From NCBI GenBank assembly GCA_003142435.1, contig PLMI01000088.1:1-6884 (forward strand): a DNA stretch of 6,884 nucleotides, written 5' to 3'. This stretch comes from Coxiellaceae bacterium (GTDB lineage: Bacteria; Pseudomonadota; Gammaproteobacteria; UBA9339). A model generated the notes under the pieces. It did not search any database. It worked only from the letters and a program-made list of their open reading frames with translations, and had not been told where the DNA came from. The position numbers were made by a program, and so were the translations under genes. Shown here piece after piece: positions 1-5,851 of this stretch (position 1 is the first letter of the stretch; every line of letters starts with the position of its first letter).

Positions 1-1492
1 CTTTAAAATCCATATCGCCTAAATGATCTTCATCACCTAAAATATCTGTAAGAACTGTAAATTTGTCACCTTCTTTAATAAGACCCATTGCAATTCCTGC
101 AACTGGCGCTTTTATAGGTACACCGGCATCCATTAAAGATAAAGTTCCGCCGCATACCGATGCCATGGAACTTGAGCCGTTTGACTCGGTAATTTCTGAA
201 ACAACTCTAATAACGTAAGGAAATGTTTCTTTGTCTGGGATTACAGCCAGTAAAGCGCGTTTAGCAAGATTGCCATGGCCAATTTCACGGCGTTTTGGTA
301 TACCAATCATGCCAATTTCCCCTGTGCAGTAAGGAGGAAAGTTGTAGTGCAGCATAAACCTTTCGCTGGATTCGCCCGAAGGAATGTCGATAATTTGCGC
401 ATCTCCTTCCGACCCTAAAGTCGTAACAACTAAAGCCTGAGTTTCTCCACGCGTAAAAGTCGCTGATCCATGCGCACGAGGTAAAAAACCTAAATCTAAG
501 TAGATAGTTCGCACCGTTTTAGTATCGCGGCCGTCAATTCTTATACCAGAATTTAAAACTTTACCACGCACAATTTTCTTCTCTAAATTGTGATAGGTGT
601 TTGAAAAATCATTTTCTGAAATCATTTCTGAAGATTCTGGAGTACAAAATTCAGTCCTCAATTGTTCAAAAGCTTCTTTTGTTTTTGCACGTCTCTCGCT
701 CTTGTTTTTTAATTGATAAATATTTTCAATTAATGGAGTTGCCTTTGATGAAATTTTATTAAGCAATTCCGCATTCAAAGTTTTAGGCACAAATTTCCAA
801 GCAGGTTTTCCTGCTTCTTTGGCGAACTCTTTAATCGCATTTATAACAACCTGCATTTTCTGATGTCCAAACATCACAGCGCCTAGCATTACGTCTTTAG
901 GTAATTCTTTTGCTTCCGATTCAACCATCAATACGGCATGTTCTGTTCCGGCGACAACTAAATCAAGCTGAGAAGATTTAAGCTGTGTTGCCGTTGGATT
1001 TAAAATATAAGAACCGTCCGCATATCCTACTTTAGCTCCGGCAATGGGACCGCTGAACGGAATACCGGAAATAGTAAGAGCAGCGGAAGCGCCTATCATC
1101 GCGGGAATATCCGCGTTAACCTCAGGATCAAATGAAACAACTGTTGCAATAATTTGCACTTCATTGTGGAAGTTATCTGGGAAAAGTGGTCGAACTGGCC
1201 TATCAATTAATCTTGATATCAAAACTTCATTGGTGGAAGGTTTCCCTTCACGCTTCATAAAACCGCCAGGTAATTTGCCTGTGGAATAGAACCTTTCGTA
1301 ATAATGGACCGATAACGGAAAAAAATCGCATCCTTCTTTGGGTTCTTCACTTCCTACAACTGTAACTAAAACGATAGTATCACCCATGGTTACTTTTACC
1401 GCTGCGGTAGCTTGACGTGCTAAAGCTCCGGTTTCCAAGGTAATCGTGTGTTCACCGTATTGAAATGTTTTTTTAATAACTTTTATGCTCAC
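1..1492 (-). CDS. pnp: Polynucleotide phosphorylase (PNPase), N-terminal 497 codons, cut by window edge
   Basis: Phosphorolytic 3'-5' exoribonuclease that degrades mRNA to nucleoside diphosphates and is normally a trimer in the RNA degradosome. The frame is open from a GTG at 1492 to the left edge. It starts [20 protein letters not shown] and follows E. coli PNPase closely: first RNase PH-like domain with [14 protein letters not shown] and [12 protein letters not shown], an alpha-helical linker around residues 230-300, then the second RNase PH domain with [13 protein letters not shown], the phosphate-binding [14 protein letters not shown], and [11 protein letters not shown] at the edge. The catalytic Asp, Asp and Lys (E. 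coli 486, 492, 494) are present as residues 489, 495 and 497. The FFRR RNA-binding loop reads FMKR. The C-terminal KH and S1 domains lie outside the window, so the gene is truncated only by the window. GTG is preferred because AGGA lies 8 bases upstream and the N-terminus matches family length. It follows rpsO behind a terminator, so readthrough probably sets its level. Confidence 0.98.
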   Translation of the reverse strand, partial: MSIKVIKKTFQYGEHTITLETGALARQATAAVKVTMGDTIVLVTVVGSEEPKEGCDFFPLSVHYYERFYSTGKLPGGFMKREGKPSTNEVLISRLIDRPVRPLFPDNFHNEVQIIATVVSFDPEVNADIPAMIGASAALTISGIPFSGPIAGAKVGYADGSYILNPTATQLKSSQLDLVVAGTEHAVLMVESEAKELPKDVMLGAVMFGHQKMQVVINAIKEFAKEAGKPAWKFVPKTLNAELLNKISSKATPLIENIYQLKNKSERRAKTKEAFEQLRTEFCTPESSEMISENDFSNTYHNLEKKIVRGKVLNSGIRIDGRDTKTVRTIYLDLGFLPRAHGSATFTRGETQALVVTTLGSEGDAQIIDIPSGESSERFMLHYNFPPYCTGEIGMIGIPKRREIGHGNLAKRALLAVIPDKETFPYVIRVVSEITESNGSSSMASVCGGTLSLMDAGVPIKAPVAGIAMGLIKEGDKFTVLTDILGDEDHLGDMDFK

Positions 1493-1500
1493 TAGAATAT

Positions 1501-1504
1501 TCCT
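1501..1504 (-). promoter_or_regulatory. Ribosome binding site of pnp
   Basis: AGGA on the minus strand, 8 bases before the GTG at 1492. It supports the GTG as start; there is no ATG nearby in frame. The site lies just past the rpsO terminator in a very AT-rich stretch. Confidence 0.6.
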
Positions 1505-1523
1505 ATATTTAATATTTATATTT

Positions 1524-1549
1524 AAAAAAGGGCGACAAATGTCGCCCTT
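1524..1549 (-). terminator. Intrinsic terminator between rpsO and pnp
   Basis: On the minus strand a perfect 9-bp stem AAGGGCGAC / GTCGCCCTT closes an ATTT tetraloop and runs into a tract of six T. This is a textbook Rho-independent terminator, about 28 bases past the rpsO stop and upstream of the pnp start. E. coli also has a leaky terminator between rpsO and pnp, so it most likely lowers, rather than blocks, pnp transcription. A GCCCTT at 1574-1569 can pair with the AAGGGC of the 5' arm and may compete with it (see findings). Confidence 0.9.
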
Positions 1550-1576
1550 ATGAAAAATGATTATTTAAAAGGGCTT

Positions 1577-1846
1577 TTAGCCACGTAAGTTAAGGCGAGT
1601 GATAAGTTGTGTATACCTATCTATACCTGTTATTTTTAAGTATGCTAACAGTTTACGCCTTAAATTAACTTTACGGATTAACCCCTGTCTTGAATGAAAA
1701 TCTTTGGCATGAATTTTGAAGTGCTCTGTTAACTTGTTGATGTCAGTGGTTAACAATGCAACCTGCACTTCGACTGAACCTGTATCGGTATCTGAATTAC
1801 CGTATTCTTTAACTAGCTTTGCCTTTTCGGCTGCTGATAATGACAT
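1577..1846 (-). CDS. rpsO: 30S ribosomal protein S15
   Basis: Primary 16S rRNA-binding protein of the small-subunit platform; it binds the central-domain three-way junction and nucleates assembly with S6 and S18. From the ATG at 1846 the product is 89 residues, the same length as E. coli S15. It carries the family signature: [26 protein letters not shown], then [23 protein letters not shown], and the C-terminal [13 protein letters not shown] nine bases upstream would add three residues (M-N-N), but it overlaps the AGGTGA Shine-Dalgarno sequence and is unlikely to be used. It has its own promoter at 1945-1973 and a leader of about 90 bases, long enough for S15 autoregulation as known in E. coli, though I cannot identify the binding structure. 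pnp follows after the terminator. Confidence 0.98.
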   Translation of the reverse strand: MSLSAAEKAKLVKEYGNSDTDTGSVEVQVALLTTDINKLTEHFKIHAKDFHSRQGLIRKVNLRRKLLAYLKITGIDRYTQLITRLNLRG

Positions 1847-1851
1847 ATTAT

Positions 1852-1857
1852 TCACCT
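1852..1857 (-). promoter_or_regulatory. Ribosome binding site of rpsO, fixes the ATG start
   Basis: Minus-strand AGGTGA, about five bases before the ATG at 1846. The alternative GTG start lies inside this motif, which argues for the 89-residue protein. Confidence 0.75.
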
Positions 1858-1944
1858 ATATTAAAAAATTAAAATATTTATAAAAAACACCTCTTTAAAA
1901 CCGCTGTCATTTGCAGAATTTAAAAGCGATGAAAACCGAAGTGC

Positions 1945-1973
1945 ATTATATACTTTCTGGAAGAGATTTACAA
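1945..1973 (-). promoter_or_regulatory. Sigma70-type promoter for rpsO(-pnp)
   Basis: Minus-strand TTGTAA (1973-1968), a 17-base spacer and a consensus TATAAT (1950-1945). The predicted transcript start is near 1938, giving a leader of about 90 bases before rpsO. It is the best promoter match in the gpsA-rpsO gap. A 12-base tandem repeat lies just upstream of the -35 box. Confidence 0.75.
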
Positions 1974-1982
1974 AGGATACTA

Positions 1983-2005
1983 AAGAAAGTGAACAAGAAA
2001 GTGAA
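1983..2005. repeat. Two tandem 11-base copies upstream of the rpsO promoter
   Basis: AAGAAAGTGAA occurs at 1983-1993 and again at 1995-2005, a period of 12 with one base between copies. It falls about 45-68 bases upstream of the predicted rpsO transcript start, where an activator site or UP-like element could act. Function is unknown; low-complexity origin is possible. Confidence 0.6.
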
Positions 2006-2070
2006 TAAAACATGCAATAAAAAAGTGCAGTATAATCAAATACTTACAAAAAACATACAAAAATTTCTAT

Positions 2071-3081
2071 TTAAACCACTTCGGATTTGCGTTCCCGATT
2101 AAGCAATGCAAGCACTGCCTGTTTTGGCGATAACGATTCATACAAAATACGATAAACTTGTTCAGAAATTGGCATTTCAACGCCAACTCGCTGCGACACA
2201 AAATGCACCAGCTCGGCATTGGCAATTCCTTCTATGACTTGATCGATAGATTTTTCCGCGGCCGCCCTGCTTTCTCCTTTACCAATGCAAAGTCCAAAAC
2301 GCCTATTGCGCGACTGGTTATCTGTGCAGGTTAAAACTAAATCTCCAACGCCGGTCAATCCCATAAAGGTTTCCATCTTCCCGCCCAAAGCAATTCCCAA
2401 ACGCGTAAGCTCTGCTAAACCTCTTGTGATAAGCGCAGCCCTTGCATTAGCGCCAAAACCCATGCCATCAGCAATACCAACTGCTATTGCTAAAACGTTT
2501 TTAACAGTTCCGCCAACTTGTACGCCAAAAAGATCGCTGCTTGTATAAACTCTAAATGCATCGCAGTGAAAGTAATCGGCTAAATCCTTGGCAAAAGAAG
2601 TATTATTTGAAGCGATAGTAACCGCCGTTGGCAAACCTTCCGCCACCTCGCGGGCAAAAGTAGGACCAGATAAAACCGCCATCGGCACATCGCCAATTAT
2701 TTCCTTTACTGTTTCATGTAACAGCCTTCGTGAAATATCAAATCCCTTCGTTGCCCAGGAAATTCTCGCATTTTTAACTAAATGAGGCTTTATTGATTCT
2801 AAAGTAGAATGAAAAACATTGCTTGGCACTACTAGCAAAATATCTTCAATTTCCTTAATCGCTTTTGCAATGTCAGTATATAAGTAAATATTTTCAGGCA
2901 ATGAAATTCCCGGCAGGTAACGCGTATTCATTTTATGCGTTTCCATGTCTTCAATTTCTTCCTTGAAAAAACCCCACAGGTTAACAGACATGCCATTGCG
3001 CGCCAAAACGATAGATAACGCTGTTCCCCAAGAACCGGAGCCTAAAACTGCAATGCGTTTTTTGGTTTTTTCTTGTGACAT
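2071..3081 (-). CDS. gpsA: Glycerol-3-phosphate dehydrogenase [NAD(P)+]
   Basis: Cytoplasmic enzyme that reduces dihydroxyacetone phosphate to sn-glycerol 3-phosphate, the backbone for phospholipid synthesis. From the ATG at 3081 the protein has 336 residues, near the E. coli length (339). Visible are the N-terminal Rossmann nucleotide loop GSGSWGTA (14-21), ARNGMSVNLWG, the substrate-region LSGPTFAREVAEG (137-149), the catalytic Lys in GGTVKNVLAIAVGIADG (Lys 194), NARAALITRGLAE and the C-terminal SRNRRFG and PISEQVY segments. The frame stays open upstream to a TTG at 3111, which would add ten residues; neither start has a good Shine-Dalgarno sequence, and ATG fits family length. secB lies upstream across a gap holding a long inverted repeat, and no convincing private promoter was found in front of gpsA. 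No clear terminator follows it. Confidence 0.97.
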   Translation of the reverse strand: MSQEKTKKRIAVLGSGSWGTALSIVLARNGMSVNLWGFFKEEIEDMETHKMNTRYLPGISLPENIYLYTDIAKAIKEIEDILLVVPSNVFHSTLESIKPHLVKNARISWATKGFDISRRLLHETVKEIIGDVPMAVLSGPTFAREVAEGLPTAVTIASNNTSFAKDLADYFHCDAFRVYTSSDLFGVQVGGTVKNVLAIAVGIADGMGFGANARAALITRGLAELTRLGIALGGKMETFMGLTGVGDLVLTCTDNQSRNRRFGLCIGKGESRAAAEKSIDQVIEGIANAELVHFVSQRVGVEMPISEQVYRILYESLSPKQAVLALLNRERKSEVV

Positions 3082-3141
3082 TTTTTTATTTGCTATTTTT
3101 CTACGGTACAAAAAATTATTCGGCTTTGCAACTTATGTGAT

Positions 3142-3230
3142 GTGAATTAAGCCAAGTTATTTGACGAAATGGCTCGCCCTCGTCCCTCGGGCTGCGCTTT
3201 ATTTTCGTCAAATAACTTGGCTTAATTCAC
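3142..3230. repeat. 89-bp palindromic element: 28-bp perfect inverted arms around a GC-rich core
   Basis: The arm starting GTGAATTAAGCCAAG (3142-3169) is repeated exactly in reverse complement at 3203-3230. The 33-base centre is much richer in G+C than its surroundings; it holds GCCC (3176-3179) and GGGC (3189-3192) that can pair, and two copies of CCCTCG (3177-3182, 3184-3189). An additional 8-bp inverted pair, TTTGCAAC (3125-3132) and GTTGCAAA (3233-3240), flanks it. No T-tract follows on either strand, so it is not a normal terminator. It resembles a REP/MITE-type non-coding repeat unit or a cruciform-forming site. It lies 3' of secB and 5' of gpsA. Confidence 0.95.
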
Positions 3231-3326
3231 GCGTTGCAAAAAACCCATACCACAAATCAAGTCAAAGAAGAATTTTTTCGCTCAAGATTGCCCAAAAACG
3301 GGGGTTACTAATTAGTACTGGAATGC

Positions 3327-3839
3327 TTACTCCTTATCTGTCTTTTCTTTTGCAAGCTGCTGCCTGTACATGTCGTCAAAATTTATCGGCGGCAAATAAA
3401 ATGGCGGAAAAGTTCCACGGCCAACTAAATCAGAAACAATTTCTCTTGCATATGGATATAAAATGTTGGGACAAAAAGCTCCCTGCATTTGTTTTAACTG
3501 ATCTTCAGTAAAATTGTTTAGAGTGAAAATTCCCGCTTGCTGCAATTCCACTAAAAACGTCGTCTTATCACCATTTTTTATGTTAACAGCCACTTTCAAT
3601 GTTATGTCATAAACGCCATCTGTAATCTTCTCGCTTTTATGCCCCACATTGAAATCAACGGTCGGCTGAGTTTTGCTGTTAAGATCTTTAAAACACGCTG
3701 GAGAATTCGGCGATTCAAAGGAAAGATCTTTTGTATAAATCCGCAATATTGCGAATTCCGGGTTTTTTCCATGCTTTTCTTGCTCTGATGATTTACCTTC
3801 ATTAGCTGCATGTGTGTCATGATGCGTTGGTTTTGTCAT
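3327..3839 (-). CDS. secB: Protein-export chaperone SecB
   Basis: Homotetrameric cytosolic chaperone that keeps precursors unfolded and hands them to SecA at the SecYEG translocon. The 170-residue product shows the SecB core: RIYTKDLSFESPN (33-45), TTFLVELQQAGIF (93-105) and CPNILYPYARE (123-133) followed by GRGTFPPFYLPPINFD. The acidic and hydrophobic residues that in E. coli contact SecA (Asp20, Glu24, Leu75, Glu77) align with Asp38, Glu42, Leu96 and Glu98. The N-terminus is about 18 residues longer than in E. coli and is polar and rich in His, Lys and Glu. Start at 3839 is supported by AAGGAG (3850-3845), five bases upstream. It follows the rhodanese-like gene by 19 bases, so both are probably one transcript. 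gpsA comes next, as in E. coli, but across a palindromic gap. Confidence 0.98.
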   Translation of the reverse strand: MTKPTHHDTHAANEGKSSEQEKHGKNPEFAILRIYTKDLSFESPNSPACFKDLNSKTQPTVDFNVGHKSEKITDGVYDITLKVAVNIKNGDKTTFLVELQQAGIFTLNNFTEDQLKQMQGAFCPNILYPYAREIVSDLVGRGTFPPFYLPPINFDDMYRQQLAKEKTDKE

Positions 3840-3858
3840 AAATTCTCCTTAAAATTAT

Positions 3859-4284
3859 TTACTTTTTCACTAAGGGAAAAGAAGCGTTTTTCCACGCCGC
3901 CAATCCGCCTGATATGGTATAGAGTTTAGAAAATCCATGTTTTTGTAGTTTTGCTCCTACAGTAACTACCTGAGCTTCATCTCTTCCCGCAAGAATAATA
4001 CTTTTGCCTTTATGCTGTTCTATTTTTTTTAACATTCCTTCAAAATCCGAAGGAACAACATGAATTGCATTCAAAATGTGACCGGCATTAAAAGCATGCT
4101 GATCCCTTAAATCAAAAACGATAGCGTCTTCGTGATTGATTAAATCAACTGCTTGTTGCGGAGCTATGCGCCTTATCCCCTTTATATTTCGCCTGGTCTC
4201 TTCAAATGCAATAACCGCCAAAATAGCAAGAAGGGCCAACCATAGAAACCAGTGATTTTTTGCAAATTCAATAAACTGATCCAT
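3859..4284 (-). CDS. yibN: Membrane-anchored rhodanese-like protein (YibN type) lacking cysteine
   Basis: A 141-residue protein with one N-terminal membrane segment (about 12-27, WFLWLALLAILAVIAF), a basic stretch after it (RRNIKGIRR) suggesting a cytoplasmic C-terminus, and one rhodanese domain. Domain landmarks are AVDLINHEDAIVFDLRD (45-61), FNAGHILNAIHV (65-76) and the C-terminal GGLAAW (126-131) and FPLV. The layout and position upstream of secB match E. coli YibN. Rhodaneses normally use a loop cysteine for sulfur transfer; here the loop region reads AGRDEAQVV and there is no cysteine in the whole protein, so sulfurtransferase activity is unlikely and a binding or scaffold role is more plausible (inference). 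The ATG at 4284 has only a weak ribosome site. In E. coli grxC lies between yibN and secB; here it is missing. Confidence 0.9.
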   Translation of the reverse strand: MDQFIEFAKNHWFLWLALLAILAVIAFEETRRNIKGIRRIAPQQAVDLINHEDAIVFDLRDQHAFNAGHILNAIHVVPSDFEGMLKKIEQHKGKSIILAGRDEAQVVTVGAKLQKHGFSKLYTISGGLAAWKNASFPLVKK

Positions 4285-4316
4285 AAAATTTCATTTAAAT
4301 TTTGATATTAGAAACA

Positions 4317-4345
4317 ATTAAACCACAACCGAACAAAAGCTGCAA
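4317..4345 (-). promoter_or_regulatory. Possible promoter for the yibN-secB transcript
   Basis: Minus-strand TTGCAG (4345-4340), a 17-base spacer and TTTAAT (4322-4317). Spacing is ideal but the -35 box is only a partial match. It would give a short leader of about 25 bases before the start at 4284. Confidence 0.4.
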
Positions 4346-4374
4346 TCAGGAAAAATCGAGAAATTTTTAGCCAT

Positions 4375-4403
4375 TTCCCATAAATTCATTTTTTTGATAT
4401 AAT
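4375..4403 (+). promoter_or_regulatory. Extended -10 promoter for the amino-sugar operon
   Basis: TTCCCA (4375-4380), 17-base spacer, then TATAAT (4398-4403) preceded by TG one base before it, giving the extended -10 form TGATATAAT. The predicted transcript start is near 4410, about 45 bases before the transporter ATG. No convincing operator palindrome was recognised, although a regulator would be expected for a catabolic operon. Confidence 0.65.
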
Positions 4404-4455
4404 TTTAAACACAATCCTACACGATGCCTCTCGTTAATCATCTTGGAGCAAAAAA

Positions 4456-5829
4456 ATGATGACTCAAATGGAAACACCGCTTTCTTCAAATCGTAACAAA
4501 AACAAAATTTTTACTTTATTTATTATATTTTCTGCAGGTTTAGGCGGAATTTTGTATGGTTATGATATAGGCGTCATCTCCGGCGCACTGCTTTTCGTAC
4601 AAAAAACCATTCCTATGTCACAAAGTGAAACGGGATTTATCGTTGGCGCAGTTTTAATGGGTGGCCTGGTAGGAACATTGATCACTGGACCTCTGGCGGA
4701 CAAATTTGGGCGGCGTACCATGATTTTGGCAGCTTGTGTCATTTTCATAATAGGAATTATTCTTATTTTAACCGCAAACAGTTTTGTAACGCTTCTTGCA
4801 GCAAGGCTTTTTCTTGGCGTGGGAGTTGGCGTCGTTGCAGTAGCTGTTCCTTTGTATTTAACGGAAATTGCCCCAACGAAAATCCGCGGCCGCAGTGTTA
4901 CTATTTTCCAGCTATTGTTAACTTTTGGTATCCTGCTCGCTTATTTTGTCGATTTGATATTTACTCCTTCAGGCAATTGGCGCGGCATGTTTGCGGTAAT
5001 TTTGATTCCAGCCGCTGTTTTATTCATAAGCATGCTATTTCTTCCGGAGACACCTCGTTGGTTGCTTGCAAAAAATCGCCATGCAAAGGCAGAAAAAATA
5101 CTGGGTAAAATTCACCATCATTCGGAAATTCAAAATGAGCTCGCACAAATTGTAAACAGCTTCAAAAAAACAGCTTCATCTAGCTGGAAAGCATTATTTG
5201 CGCGCAACTTATGGTTGCCACTTTTTGTGGCATTAGTAATTGCCGCCTGCAATCAATTGACTGGAATAAATGTTTTGCTTCAATATGCGCCGATTGTGAT
5301 TAAAGAAGCTGGCCTTGATTCAAATATGGGAACCATGTTTAGCACTGTCGGCATTGGACTTATAAATTTTATTGGTACTATTTTGGCATTGTTTTTAATA
5401 GATCACTTTGGCAGAAAGCGTTTACTTGTCATCGGAACTTTAGGAATAATAATTGCATATTCATATTTGGCATTGTTACCGCACTTTCTAGTCCCTGGAA
5501 AATTTGCAGCTGAACTTACAATTGCCGGATTTTTTGCCTTTATTTTCTTTTATTCTACCGGTCCCGGGGTTGTCGTTTGGCTTGCTATATCTGAGCTTTT
5601 ACCAACTAAAGTCCGCGGCCAGGCTGTGGCATTGTGTTTATTTGTAAATTCTCTTGCCGGCTCACTGTTGGCAACTGTGTTTTTGCCAATAGAACATAAA
5701 ATCGGCATGTCTAATACCTATTGGATGCTTACTATTTTTACGGTTGTTTACTTTTTGACCGCGCTTTTTTTACTTCCTGAAACGAAAGGCAAAACCTTGG
5801 AAGAGATTCAAGAAAGTTACAATTCATGA
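4456..5829 (+). CDS. MFS sugar transporter, sugar porter family (XylE/GLUT-like)
   Basis: A 457-residue, 12-helix inner-membrane permease with the full sugar-porter signature set: GGILYGYDIGVISGALL (30-46) in helix 1, the loop motif GPLADKFGRR (78-87), YLTEIAPTKIRGRS (134-147), PETPRWLL (197-204) before the central cytoplasmic loop, NQLTGIN (266-272) in helix 7, DHFGRKR (316-322), SELLPTKVRGQA (379-390) and C-terminal PETKGKTLEEI (441-451). Helix-5 Gln152, helix-7 Gln267 and Asn272, Asn304 and Trp375 align with sugar-contact residues of GLUT1, but the first Gln of the usual QQ pair is Asn266 and GLUT1 Glu380 corresponds to Ser367. GGAG seven bases before the ATG supports the start. The kinase follows after 22 bases, so the substrate is probably an amino sugar such as N-acetylglucosamine or glucosamine (inference from context); sugar porters typically carry hexoses or pentoses by proton symport or facilitated diffusion. 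Confidence 0.93.
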   Translation: MMTQMETPLSSNRNKNKIFTLFIIFSAGLGGILYGYDIGVISGALLFVQKTIPMSQSETGFIVGAVLMGGLVGTLITGPLADKFGRRTMILAACVIFIIGIILILTANSFVTLLAARLFLGVGVGVVAVAVPLYLTEIAPTKIRGRSVTIFQLLLTFGILLAYFVDLIFTPSGNWRGMFAVILIPAAVLFISMLFLPETPRWLLAKNRHAKAEKILGKIHHHSEIQNELAQIVNSFKKTASSSWKALFARNLWLPLFVALVIAACNQLTGINVLLQYAPIVIKEAGLDSNMGTMFSTVGIGLINFIGTILALFLIDHFGRKRLLVIGTLGIIIAYSYLALLPHFLVPGKFAAELTIAGFFAFIFFYSTGPGVVVWLAISELLPTKVRGQAVALCLFVNSLAGSLLATVFLPIEHKIGMSNTYWMLTIFTVVYFLTALFLLPETKGKTLEEIQESYNS

Positions 5830-5851
5830 TTAAAAAAATAAAATTTAGAAA

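Noticed and set aside
1044..1289. Plus-strand open frame of 81 codons
   Set aside because: Lies wholly antisense to the well-conserved pnp coding sequence and shows no family features; a shadow frame.
2029..2049. Second minus-strand promoter with TATACT (2034-2029) for rpsO
   Set aside because: The only -35-like TTGTAA is nine bases away, too close for a sigma70 promoter.
1911..2102. Plus-strand 63-codon open frame, Lys/Asn rich, in the gpsA-rpsO gap
   Set aside because: TTG start, no ribosome site, low-complexity AT-rich composition, overlaps the rpsO promoter and the gpsA 3' end.
3082..3111. TTG start ten codons upstream for gpsA
   Set aside because: No Shine-Dalgarno sequence, and the ATG at 3081 gives the usual family length and N-terminus.
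3142..3230. Palindrome read as an intrinsic terminator for secB
   Set aside because: No run of T after either arm; the minus strand continues ATCACATAAG and the plus strand GCGTTGCAAA.
3306..3317. 12-bp perfect palindrome TACTAATTAGTA just past secB
   Set aside because: Short and AT-rich with no loop, promoter or tract to give it a role; could be chance in such sequence.
3161..3511. Plus-strand 116-codon open frame starting inside the palindrome
   Set aside because: Runs antisense through the palindrome core and into secB; no ribosome site or recognisable domain.
4285..4303. 7-bp inverted repeat AAAATTT/AAATTTT right before the yibN start
   Set aside because: Made only of A and T, so very weak and expected by chance in this composition.
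4360..4377. GAAAT/ATTTC inverted pair overlapping the -35 box of the transporter promoter as an operator
   Set aside because: Five-base arms with an eight-base gap match no regulator site I know and could arise by chance.
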